From positions 1 through 12,565 of the forward strand of contig DPVW01000371.1 of the NCBI GenBank assembly GCA_003529325.1: 12,565 bases of DNA, given 5' to 3'. Origin of the DNA: Candidatus Latescibacterota bacterium. Its GTDB lineage: Bacteria; Latescibacterota; UBA2968; UBA8231. This document shows, piece by piece, positions 7,517 through 12,565 of this stretch. The stretch's first letter is position 1, and each line of letters opens with the position of its first letter. The notes beneath the pieces are model-generated. The model did no database searches. It saw only the letters and a program-made list of their open reading frames with translations, and had not been told where the DNA came from. Both the position numbers and the translations under genes were made by a program.

Positions 7517-8701
7517 TCAACCGGACAATCGCGGCAGCGGCTGCCGGTGCACTTCGAGGCCGGTCTGATGCTGGATTTCGGTGATCTCTGCTTCGATGGC
7601 CTGTACCCCTGCGGCGTTGTCGTGCACTTCCAACCTCAATCCCACCTCGTGGCTGGCGCCGGGCGCCAAGCGACGCAGACGGCCCTGTGCGCGCTCGAAG
7701 CTCTTGGCATTGGGATAGTCGGTGCCCGGCTCTAGACCGGTCACATATCCGTCCTCCATGGCGGCGGTGTTCTTCCACTGCGTGAAGCAGGGCAACTGAT
7801 CGGTGTTGTAGCGCACCACGACACCCCGATCCCCTTCGGCAGTACGCAGCAGGGCGAGGGTGGCGCCATCCGGGGCCGCCAGCGGTTCGTACCAGTAGGC
7901 CTGTTCGATGTAACCCGCTGTGGGCCCCAGGTATTCGGCGTAGGTGTCGATTCCTTCGACGGCCCGTGCGTCACGGGGAGCGATGAGACGGGCAGGGAGT
8001 TTGAGGACAGTGCCTTGCTGTAGGAATGGTGGCCCGAAGTTGCAGTGATAGAGCAGTTCAAACTCCGCCTCCGTGCCCTTGAGATTGGTGACGGAGTCGT
8101 CGATCGAGATGGCATTGGCGCCGACGTCGGTCGAGATACAGGTGGACAGGCGAAAGCCCGGATAGAACAGCGCCGCTTCATCGACTTCACCGAGCACGGC
8201 GATGGTCGGTGGGTCGCCGGGTAAGAGCTGTATCTCGACGCGATTGGCAGGGATGTTGGCGATGCGCCCGTGCAGTGTGACCTCTACCTCAGAGGGGTTT
8301 CCCATGTTGTCAGCCACCACATCGGTGGAAGGGGCACCATTGGAATCGAGGCCACAACGCACGATGAGCTCATCGAATCCCGTCAGCCAGCCGAGACCAC
8401 CGCGGTCCTGAAGATTGACGAAGCCAGGGTGGACGGGGCCGCCGGAGATGGGGGACTGCCAGCCGATATCGAGTCCGCGGTAGCGACCACGCCAGATGCC
8501 CATGCCCCTCGTCGGCAGGATCGTGAAGCTGAACTGACCGTTGTCGACCTCGATCACATCCACACCATCTGACAGTCCACCACGCAGGACCCGCTTGCGG
8601 ACGGAGGCGCCGGCGCAACCGAGATCCTCGGCAGTAAGCTCCAGCTCCTCGACCCAGATCCCTTTCGATCTATCTGTCAGCACCCATGATTTCGCCGTCA
8701 A
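7517..8701 (-). CDS. DUF4432 family protein (aldose 1-epimerase-like)
   Basis: This 394-residue protein matches the DUF4432 / galactose-mutarotase-like fold. Recognisable segments are FSFTILPTRGMGIWRGRYRGLDIGWQSP (about 57-84, two blocks), GFVNLQDRGGLGWLTGFDELIVRCGL, LYHCNFGPPFL and the late FTQWKNT / GLEPGTDYPN segment. Such proteins are believed to bind or epimerise sugars, and their enzymology is poorly known. The start is TTG 8701-8699, preceded by AAGGAG with about 7 nt spacing. It overlaps the oxidoreductase stop as TTGA, so the two proteins are probably made in a fixed ratio. No ATG fits the conserved N-terminus. It is the second gene of a two-gene minus-strand operon. A GC palindrome at its 3' end (7532-7546) lies within the coding region. 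Confidence 0.88.
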   Translation of the reverse strand: MTAKSWVLTDRSKGIWVEELELTAEDLGCAGASVRKRVLRGGLSDGVDVIEVDNGQFSFTILPTRGMGIWRGRYRGLDIGWQSPISGGPVHPGFVNLQDRGGLGWLTGFDELIVRCGLDSNGAPSTDVVADNMGNPSEVEVTLHGRIANIPANRVEIQLLPGDPPTIAVLGEVDEAALFYPGFRLSTCISTDVGANAISIDDSVTNLKGTEAEFELLYHCNFGPPFLQQGTVLKLPARLIAPRDARAVEGIDTYAEYLGPTAGYIEQAYWYEPLAAPDGATLALLRTAEGDRGVVVRYNTDQLPCFTQWKNTAAMEDGYVTGLEPGTDYPNAKSFERAQGRLRRLAPGASHEVGLRLEVHDNAAGVQAIEAEITEIQHQTGLEVHRQPLPRLSG

Positions 8702-9687
8702 CGTCGTTCTCCTTGTAGTAGATCCACGGTCCGTCCTTCGGCGATGGACAACTCCGCCCCTTCGATCAGGCGTTGTGCATCGAGGGCGTCATTCAGGGTG
8801 GATAGTGGTTCGGCCGTCCCTCGGCAGACCTTCGTGAAGTGTGCGACTTCATTGATAATAGATCCTCGATAAGCCGTATAGGTCTGGGAATGTACCGCCG
8901 CCGGTTTGAGCTCCACCCAGTCCCGGTAGCTGTAACGTGTCGAGCCCGAGGTGCCGATCACTTTTACCATCATCGTCCACGGGTCGGCGCTGTGGTCGTC
9001 GGCGGCAAAATTGGCACAGATATGGGCGAGGGCGCCATTCTCCATCACGAGATTGACCATGGCGATATCCTCCTGCTGCAACTGTTCATAATGTAGTGTG
9101 GCTTTCATGGCCGAGACCTGCCGCGGGCGTCCCGCCAGATACAACAGGACGTAGGCATTGTGCGTCAGGATCTGGCGAATCACGCCCGGGTAGCGGGCGG
9201 CGACTTCCTCTGGATGATGGATGTGATACATGACGTAGATCGCCACCAGGCGCCCCAGATCCCCACCCTCGATCAGCTGTTTGCTGCGGATGATGCTGTC
9301 CTCGTGGATGAAGTTGTGAGCCGGCATGCAGACCCGCCCGCAGCGCTGGGCCAGTTGCTGCAGACTCTCGATTTCGGCGACTGAGACGCCCACCGGCTTC
9401 TCCACCAGCACATGCTTGCCCGCCTCCAGGGCCATCGAGGCGTATTCGAGATGGGTCTCCAGATTGGTCAGGACGGAGACAGCATCGACGGTGGGATCGG
9501 TGAGCAACTCTTCGGGGGTCTCGTAGGTCCGGCAGGCAAAGTCCGCCGCCTTCTGTTGCCCCATCTCGGCCGTCACATTCCACAGACCACGAAGTTCTGC
9601 GTCCGCGCACAGACGGACGCCTTCTGCATGCAAGGGAGAGACATCACCGGCGCCGAAGAATGCGATACCGAGGGGTCTGTCTGCCAT
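8698..9687 (-). CDS. Gfo/Idh/MocA family NAD(P)-dependent oxidoreductase
   Basis: This 329-residue protein has the N-terminal Rossmann motif FFGAGDVSPLHAEG (10-23). The family signature EKPVGVS (96-102) includes Lys97, which binds cofactor and substrate. His176 in ILTHNAYVLLYLAG sits where the family often has a catalytic His. A beta-sheet C-terminal domain follows from about 125. Members act on sugars, inositols or related polyols. The start chosen is ATG 9687, where family homology begins. An open frame extends to ATG 9762 but adds 25 residues without family resemblance and covers the likely control region. The Shine-Dalgarno is weak. Next to DUF4432, it likely works in sugar or polyol oxidation, by inference from family and overlap. 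Confidence 0.9.
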   Translation of the reverse strand: MADRPLGIAFFGAGDVSPLHAEGVRLCADAELRGLWNVTAEMGQQKAADFACRTYETPEELLTDPTVDAVSVLTNLETHLEYASMALEAGKHVLVEKPVGVSVAEIESLQQLAQRCGRVCMPAHNFIHEDSIIRSKQLIEGGDLGRLVAIYVMYHIHHPEEVAARYPGVIRQILTHNAYVLLYLAGRPRQVSAMKATLHYEQLQQEDIAMVNLVMENGALAHICANFAADDHSADPWTMMVKVIGTSGSTRYSYRDWVELKPAAVHSQTYTAYRGSIINEVAHFTKVCRGTAEPLSTLNDALDAQRLIEGAELSIAEGRTVDLLQGERR

Positions 9688-9989
9688 CACCAGTCTTTTT
9701 TCAGTGCCTTGACGGGGAGTACAAAGATTGATCACCCTGATCGATTCATGTACACCCATCATAACCTGCAGAAGGACAATAAGTTATAGCCCATGGTACC
9801 AGCGCCATACAGGGAGAACGACCAAATATCGAGCAGCAGACCATGACCCACGCGGGGGTAGACGTCCACTGGTTCAACTTACAGTCGTGCAACAGGTTAG
9901 GCGCATGGAGGGAGTTCCACATTGGGGCTGGCACTCGTGTGCTGATGTAACCAGCAATCCCCTTCACCTTGATCCTGTGGAGCAATGAC
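9688..9989. other. Intergenic control region between divergent units
   Basis: About 300 bp with no convincing gene. It must hold the promoter of the minus-strand oxidoreductase/DUF4432 operon and that of the plus-strand lipoprotein gene. An inverted repeat lies at 9727-9745. TATAAC occurs on the minus strand near 9783-9788, about 100 nt before the oxidoreductase start, but no well-spaced -35 was found. On the plus side, the leader contains a weak stem-loop (GCTGG about 9926, CCAGC about 9950) before the lipoprotein start. Short open frames across it look like chance. Confidence 0.5.
9727..9745. promoter_or_regulatory. Operator-like inverted repeat
   Basis: ATTGATCA-CCC-TGATCGAT has two 8-base arms around a 3-base centre, with one mismatched pair. 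It lies about 40 nt upstream of the oxidoreductase ATG, a normal position for a repressor site. No regulator gene is in the window, so the binding protein is unknown. Confidence 0.4.
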
Positions 9990-10403
9990 ATGCGCACGAC
10001 CTTTGGAATTCTCATGCTTGCTGGAAGTTTCCTCGCAGCCTGTGGCGGCTGGTTGCGTACCGGTCACTATGACGTCGAAGAGAATGTCGCCGTCATCTCC
10101 CACATGTTTAACCTGACAGTACGCGACGCCTCGACAGACCGGTTGATGACAAGTGCCTTCGCCGAAGCTCATCGGGTGGAGGATGCGCGCATCACCAACC
10201 TTACGATTGCCGACGATTCCGGGAAGATCCAGTTGGAGGTACTGCCCGGCGCCTTTGACATCGAGGTACAGAAAGAAAACTACGATCCCGTGATCCTGCG
10301 CAATGTGTCCACCCTCAACAGTGTCCGTGAACTCGGCGACATTCGTCTCACGCCGCTGAACCCGCGTAGTCCGCGCAACAAGGGAGAGGGACAAGTTCTC
10401 TAA
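9990..10403 (+). CDS. Small lipoprotein with carboxypeptidase-regulatory-like (beta-sandwich) domain
   Basis: This 137-residue protein starts at ATG 9990 with MRTTFGILMLAGSFLAACGG. That is a short lipoprotein signal with a positively charged start, a hydrophobic run and the lipobox LAAC (Cys18), so it should be membrane-anchored outside the cytoplasm. The mature part holds LTVRDASTDRLM, ADDSGKIQLEVLPGAFDIEVQK and ELGDIRLTPL (in pieces). This pattern resembles carboxypeptidase-regulatory-like or PEGA beta-sandwich domains, which are often binding or surface modules without catalysis. The sequence TGGAG lies 8-9 nt upstream. It is transcribed alone and followed by a strong intrinsic terminator. 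Nothing ties it to the neighbouring enzymes. The lipoprotein call is solid and the domain call is moderate. Confidence 0.78.
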   Translation: MRTTFGILMLAGSFLAACGGWLRTGHYDVEENVAVISHMFNLTVRDASTDRLMTSAFAEAHRVEDARITNLTIADDSGKIQLEVLPGAFDIEVQKENYDPVILRNVSTLNSVRELGDIRLTPLNPRSPRNKGEGQVL

Positions 10404-10430
10404 ACTCGGGTAGACCGAGCACCACGATCG

Positions 10431-10463
10431 ACCCCGGGGGCTTTTTGCCTCCGGGGTTTTTTT
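10431..10463 (+). terminator. Rho-independent terminator of the lipoprotein gene
   Basis: An 11-bp stem (ACCCCGGGGGC / GCCTCCGGGGT, one G-T pair) has a TTTTT loop and is followed at once by a T run (to 10463). It lies 28 nt after the lipoprotein stop. The T run is only on the plus strand, so it ends rightward transcription. The minus-strand dehydrogenase gene stops at 10466, just beyond it. Confidence 0.92.
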
Positions 10464-10465
10464 CG

Positions 10466-11539
10466 TTAGAGGTCGGCTCGGACCTGGACCCTTGCCGCCA
10501 CCTCGGCAATGAGACGGCAAGTCTCGGCAGGCAAGGGGATCCCGTCACGTTGCCGCTGTCGCAAGGTGCGGAACTCCCGTGCCCCCGGTAGGATGACTTC
10601 GTTCGACCCCGGTGCCGGGGGTGTCCCCGTGATATAAGCCTTCAGCTCTTCGGTAAGGGCGGCAAATCGGGCACTGTCACCGGTGACGGCGCCCGGATCG
10701 ATGGCGAGTAGCGAAAAACCATTGATATAAGGGATGGGTTCAGCCTCTCCGAGTTCGACACCGGCGATGCTGGCGCCGAGGACTTCGACGAGCAGTCCCA
10801 GACCAAAACCACGATACCCCAGATCCCCACCAAAAGGCAGGATCGCCCCTTCCGGTGGCCCACCGTCGGCACCATAGAAGGCGTTTGGATCTGTCGTCGG
10901 GTGCCCCTCCGCGTCGAGGATGCGGCCCTCCGGCATCGACTGCCCAGCATGCAGGGCGGTGCGGATCTTGCCCTCCGGTGTCATGCTGGTGGACATGTCG
11001 AGAAGCATGGGCTCACCCTCCGTCGGTGCCGCCCAGGCCAGCGGATTGGTCGCCAGACGGCCCTCGCGTCCGCCCCAGGGTACAACGAAGTGTCCATGCC
11101 GTTGGCTGTTGGCGACGGCAAATCCGAACAGACCCGCTTCGGCCAGGGCCTGCGGGTAGGCTCCGAGTCGACCTACGTGGTGGCAGTGGCGGCTGGTGGC
11201 GAAGGCGATACCGCCCTTTTGTGCTCGTTCCCTAACCAGATCCACGATTTTGCCGGCGCCGATCTGGCCGAAGTTCATGCCGCAGTCCACGAGGGCGACA
11301 TGGCCCTTATCGCGCATGATTTCTACCGGCGCACCCGGGTGGATTCGACCCTCCAGGCACTGTTCCACATACCAGATAAATCGCACAACACCATGCGAGT
11401 CGATGCCCATGAGACTGGCCTCAACGAGGTGCCCGGCGACGAGTTCGGCCTCCGCCGCGGGCGCCCCACAAGCAACAAACAGTCGGACTCCGAGTTCGTG
11501 CAGGTGCTCGGCAGAATAGACACTCAAGGTGTCGGTCAC
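10466..11539 (-). CDS. Malate/L-lactate dehydrogenase family (Ldh2-type) oxidoreductase
   Basis: This 357-residue protein belongs to the NAD(P)-dependent type-2 malate/L-lactate dehydrogenase family, which is unrelated to classical LDH. Visible signatures are DSHGVVR (47-53), the His-bearing SRHCHHVGRLG (116-126), ATNPLA (163-168), DMSTS and PEGKI (181-192), PTTDPNAFYG (214-223) and DLGYRGFGLGLLVE (239-252). Relatives usually have Lys where this protein has Arg243. Family members reduce or oxidise 2-keto/2-hydroxy acids such as malate, ureidoglycolate, 2,3-diketogulonate or sulfolactate, and the substrate is not clear here. The GTG start (11539-11537) overlaps the aldolase stop as GTGA, and family homology begins just after it. 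A keto-acid dehydrogenase coupled to a keto-acid aldolase suggests one pathway. Confidence 0.92.
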   Translation of the reverse strand: MTDTLSVYSAEHLHELGVRLFVACGAPAAEAELVAGHLVEASLMGIDSHGVVRFIWYVEQCLEGRIHPGAPVEIMRDKGHVALVDCGMNFGQIGAGKIVDLVRERAQKGGIAFATSRHCHHVGRLGAYPQALAEAGLFGFAVANSQRHGHFVVPWGGREGRLATNPLAWAAPTEGEPMLLDMSTSMTPEGKIRTALHAGQSMPEGRILDAEGHPTTDPNAFYGADGGPPEGAILPFGGDLGYRGFGLGLLVEVLGASIAGVELGEAEPIPYINGFSLLAIDPGAVTGDSARFAALTEELKAYITGTPPAPGSNEVILPGAREFRTLRQRQRDGIPLPAETCRLIAEVAARVQVRADL

Positions 11540-12315
11540 TGGGGAAGGCGGGAACGTACGGCACCGACAGCGTCGTCGACGGCACCCATCATATAACCGA
11601 TGTCTCCACCCATCTGCATCCACTGCACGCCGCGGGAGGCTTGCAGCAAGGCGAATTCGGTGTCGATGGGCATGCCGGAACCTACCGGCACGTTCTGTGC
11701 CTTGGCGGCGGCGATGACCCGCTCCATGGCAGCGACCACATCCGGGTGGTGGACCTGGCCGAGCAGACCCAGAGAGCCGGACAGGTCATATGGCCCCAGC
11801 ACGATCGAATCGAGTCCAGGCAAGGCGACGATCTCGTCGATGACATCTACCGCTTCGACACATTCGATCATGACCGACACGAAGAGGCTGCCATTGGCGC
11901 GGTCCACGTATGCATCTCCCATGCGGCCGTAGTCGGAGGCCACGAGTGGGCCGAAGCCGCGGCAGCCCATGGGGGGGTAGCGGCAGTCGTCGATGACGCC
12001 CTGGACTTCGGCCACTGACGTCACCTGGGGCACGACGATCCCCGGGGCGCCAGCATCGATGACGGGTTTGATGAAGGCTGTGTCAGAGCCTGGCAGACGC
12101 ACCACGATCGCCCGCCTACGTCCACGGGCTACCATCAGGTGTGTGCGCATCGCCTCGGGGCCCATGGGCGTATGTTCCAGGTCGATCCACAAGAAATCGA
12201 CGGAGTCAGCCAACGCCTCCGTCACCTGCGGATCGACGAGGCCGATGCCGCTGCCGATGAGGATGTCACCACTGGCCAGCCGTTGGCGGAAGATGTCGAT
12301 GCCTGCGAAGATCAT
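11536..12315 (-). CDS. HpcH/HpaI family class II aldolase
   Basis: This 259-residue protein aligns with HpaI-type metal-dependent pyruvate aldolases over its full length. The conserved catalytic and metal residues are present: His48 in WIDLEHTPMGPE, Arg73 in VVRLPG, Glu151 in MIECVEAVDVI and Asp177 in LGPYDLSGS. RGFGP (119-123) is also typical. Such enzymes cleave 4-hydroxy-2-keto acids or 2-keto-3-deoxy sugar acids into pyruvate plus an aldehyde. Substrate preference cannot be told from these motifs. It is the first gene of the minus-strand pair and diverges from the MlrC-like gene across 54 bp. There is no Shine-Dalgarno before ATG 12315, and a TACATT box ends 8 nt upstream, which suggests a leaderless or near-leaderless mRNA. 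Confidence 0.92.
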   Translation of the reverse strand: MIFAGIDIFRQRLASGDILIGSGIGLVDPQVTEALADSVDFLWIDLEHTPMGPEAMRTHLMVARGRRRAIVVRLPGSDTAFIKPVIDAGAPGIVVPQVTSVAEVQGVIDDCRYPPMGCRGFGPLVASDYGRMGDAYVDRANGSLFVSVMIECVEAVDVIDEIVALPGLDSIVLGPYDLSGSLGLLGQVHHPDVVAAMERVIAAAKAQNVPVGSGMPIDTEFALLQASRGVQWMQMGGDIGYMMGAVDDAVGAVRSRLPQ

Positions 12316-12323
12316 GGTCGAGC

Positions 12324-12353
12324 AATGTAGGGCGTGACGCTATAAGCCAACAA
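12324..12353 (-). promoter_or_regulatory. Candidate promoter of the aldolase-dehydrogenase operon
   Basis: On the minus strand, TTGTTG (12353-12348), an 18-nt spacer and TACATT (12329-12324) lie 8 nt before ATG 12315. The match to consensus is only fair. The position and the absence of a ribosome site support it. It overlaps the divergent promoter. Confidence 0.4.
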
Positions 12354-12362
12354 GGCTATACT
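12334..12362 (+). promoter_or_regulatory. Candidate sigma-70 promoter of the MlrC-like gene
   Basis: GTGACG (12334-12339), a 17-nt spacer and TATACT (12357-12362) are followed by exactly 7 nt to ATG 12370. Transcription would start at the A of the start codon, giving a leaderless mRNA. No Shine-Dalgarno is present. Confidence 0.5.
12341..12360. promoter_or_regulatory. Possible operator between divergent promoters
   Basis: TATAAGCC-AACAA-GGCTATA is an inverted repeat with a one-base bulge. It sits inside the overlap of both candidate promoters, where one regulator could control both directions. It is AT-rich at the ends and short, so it may be chance. Confidence 0.3.
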
Positions 12363-12369
12363 GAGCGTC

Positions 12370-12565
12370 ATGCGGATTGTCACCGGCGCCTTCAGTCACG
12401 AAAGCAGCACCTTTACGCCTCTGGTAACGGATCGCGAGGCATACGAATCACGTTTTGGCTATCTGCGTGGCGAGCAGATGCTGACCACGTTCCGCGATAC
12501 CAACACCCCGGTGGGCGGTTTTATCGAAGGCGCCGACGCCCACGGCTTCGAGCTGATCCCGACGT
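12370..12565 (+). CDS. MlrC-like / M81 family metallopeptidase, N-terminal part (runs off window)
   Basis: The first 65 codons are visible and remain open to the window edge. The start MRIVTGAFSHESSTFTP matches the N-terminus of MlrC (microcystinase C) / M81 proteins, whose first motif is GxxxHExNTF. FRDTNTPVGGFIEGADAHGFELIPT further matches their conserved GGF and the following helix and strand. Family members hydrolyse small peptides or amides, and many sit in catabolic clusters unrelated to microcystin. The usual family length is near 490-500 residues, so most of the gene is missing here. It is divergent from the aldolase operon with a probable shared control region. The family call rests on the N-terminus alone. 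Confidence 0.85.
   Translation, partial: MRIVTGAFSHESSTFTPLVTDREAYESRFGYLRGEQMLTTFRDTNTPVGGFIEGADAHGFELIPT

Noticed and set aside
7532..7546. Palindrome CGGCAGCGGCTGCCG near the convergent gene ends, considered as a terminator.
   Set aside because: It lies inside the DUF4432 coding region, no T run follows on either strand, and codon repetition in GC-rich DNA can produce it.
9688..9762. N-terminal extension of the Gfo/Idh/MocA protein to ATG 9762.
   Set aside because: The added 25 residues lack family resemblance and would cover the palindrome and likely promoter. The Rossmann fold begins right after ATG 9687.
10405..10419. Small hairpin CTCGG-GTAGA-CCGAG after the lipoprotein stop.
   Set aside because: It has only a 5-bp stem with no T run. 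The real terminator follows at 10431-10463.
10901..11596. 231-codon plus-strand open frame across the dehydrogenase gene.
   Set aside because: It is antisense to conserved Ldh2 motifs and has no ribosome site or recognisable domain.
1..12565. Search for CRISPR arrays, tRNAs, insertion sequences, toxin-antitoxin pairs or phage genes.
   Set aside because: No direct-repeat arrays, terminal inverted repeats, transposase motifs or tRNA-like cloverleaf were seen by eye on either strand.

Overview
This is a densely packed, GC-rich bacterial chromosome segment, judged by eye. It carries about thirteen catabolic or accessory enzyme genes and one obvious gene wreck. No tRNA, rRNA, CRISPR array, transposase or integrase was seen. 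The gene families are isochorismatase-like hydrolases, a PHP protein, a Gfo/Idh/MocA oxidoreductase, DUF4432, an HpaI-type aldolase, a type-2 malate/lactate dehydrogenase and MlrC. This mix is common in large genomes of uncultured environmental bacteria with broad catabolism, such as Chloroflexota- or Latescibacterota-like lineages. The lineage is a guess. The only phylum-flavoured clue is the relic of an N7TM-type histidine kinase, a domain common in Chloroflexota and Cyanobacteria.

Layout. (1) 1-4124, plus strand: the tail of an unknown gene, cysteine hydrolase A, a decayed hybrid histidine kinase (about 874-1300), then cysteine hydrolase B, a PHP-domain phosphoesterase and a purple-acid-phosphatase-like metallophosphoesterase. 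The last three are joined by 4-nt ATGA overlaps. (2) A minus-strand CMD/AhpD-like gene (4131-4700) meets this operon tail to tail. Its start appears to be CTG. (3) 4745-7496, plus strand: a beta-hydroxyacid dehydrogenase, an SDR dehydrogenase and an M14-like zinc carboxypeptidase, all overlapping. (4) 7517-9687, minus strand: a Gfo/Idh/MocA oxidoreductase followed by a DUF4432 aldose-epimerase-like protein, overlapping by TTGA. (5) 9688-9989 is an intergenic region with an operator-like palindrome. It leads into a small lipoprotein gene (9990-10403) that ends in a strong intrinsic terminator. (6) 10466-12315, minus strand: an HpaI-type aldolase followed by an Ldh2-type dehydrogenase, overlapping by GTGA. 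This unit diverges from the start of an MlrC-like gene that runs off the window at 12565.

How the parts may work together. Tight overlaps define four co-translated units. Each pairs hydrolases, aldolases or epimerases with NAD(P)-dependent dehydrogenases, the usual look of small-molecule catabolic cassettes for sugar acids, hydroxy acids or amides. No substrate can be named from sequence alone. The points most worth a second look are the fossil sensor kinase wedged between two paralogous hydrolases, the hydrolase-PHP-metallophosphoesterase cassette with altered active-site residues, the CTG start, and a recurring TANNNT box 7-8 nt before ATG codons that suggests leaderless transcripts.
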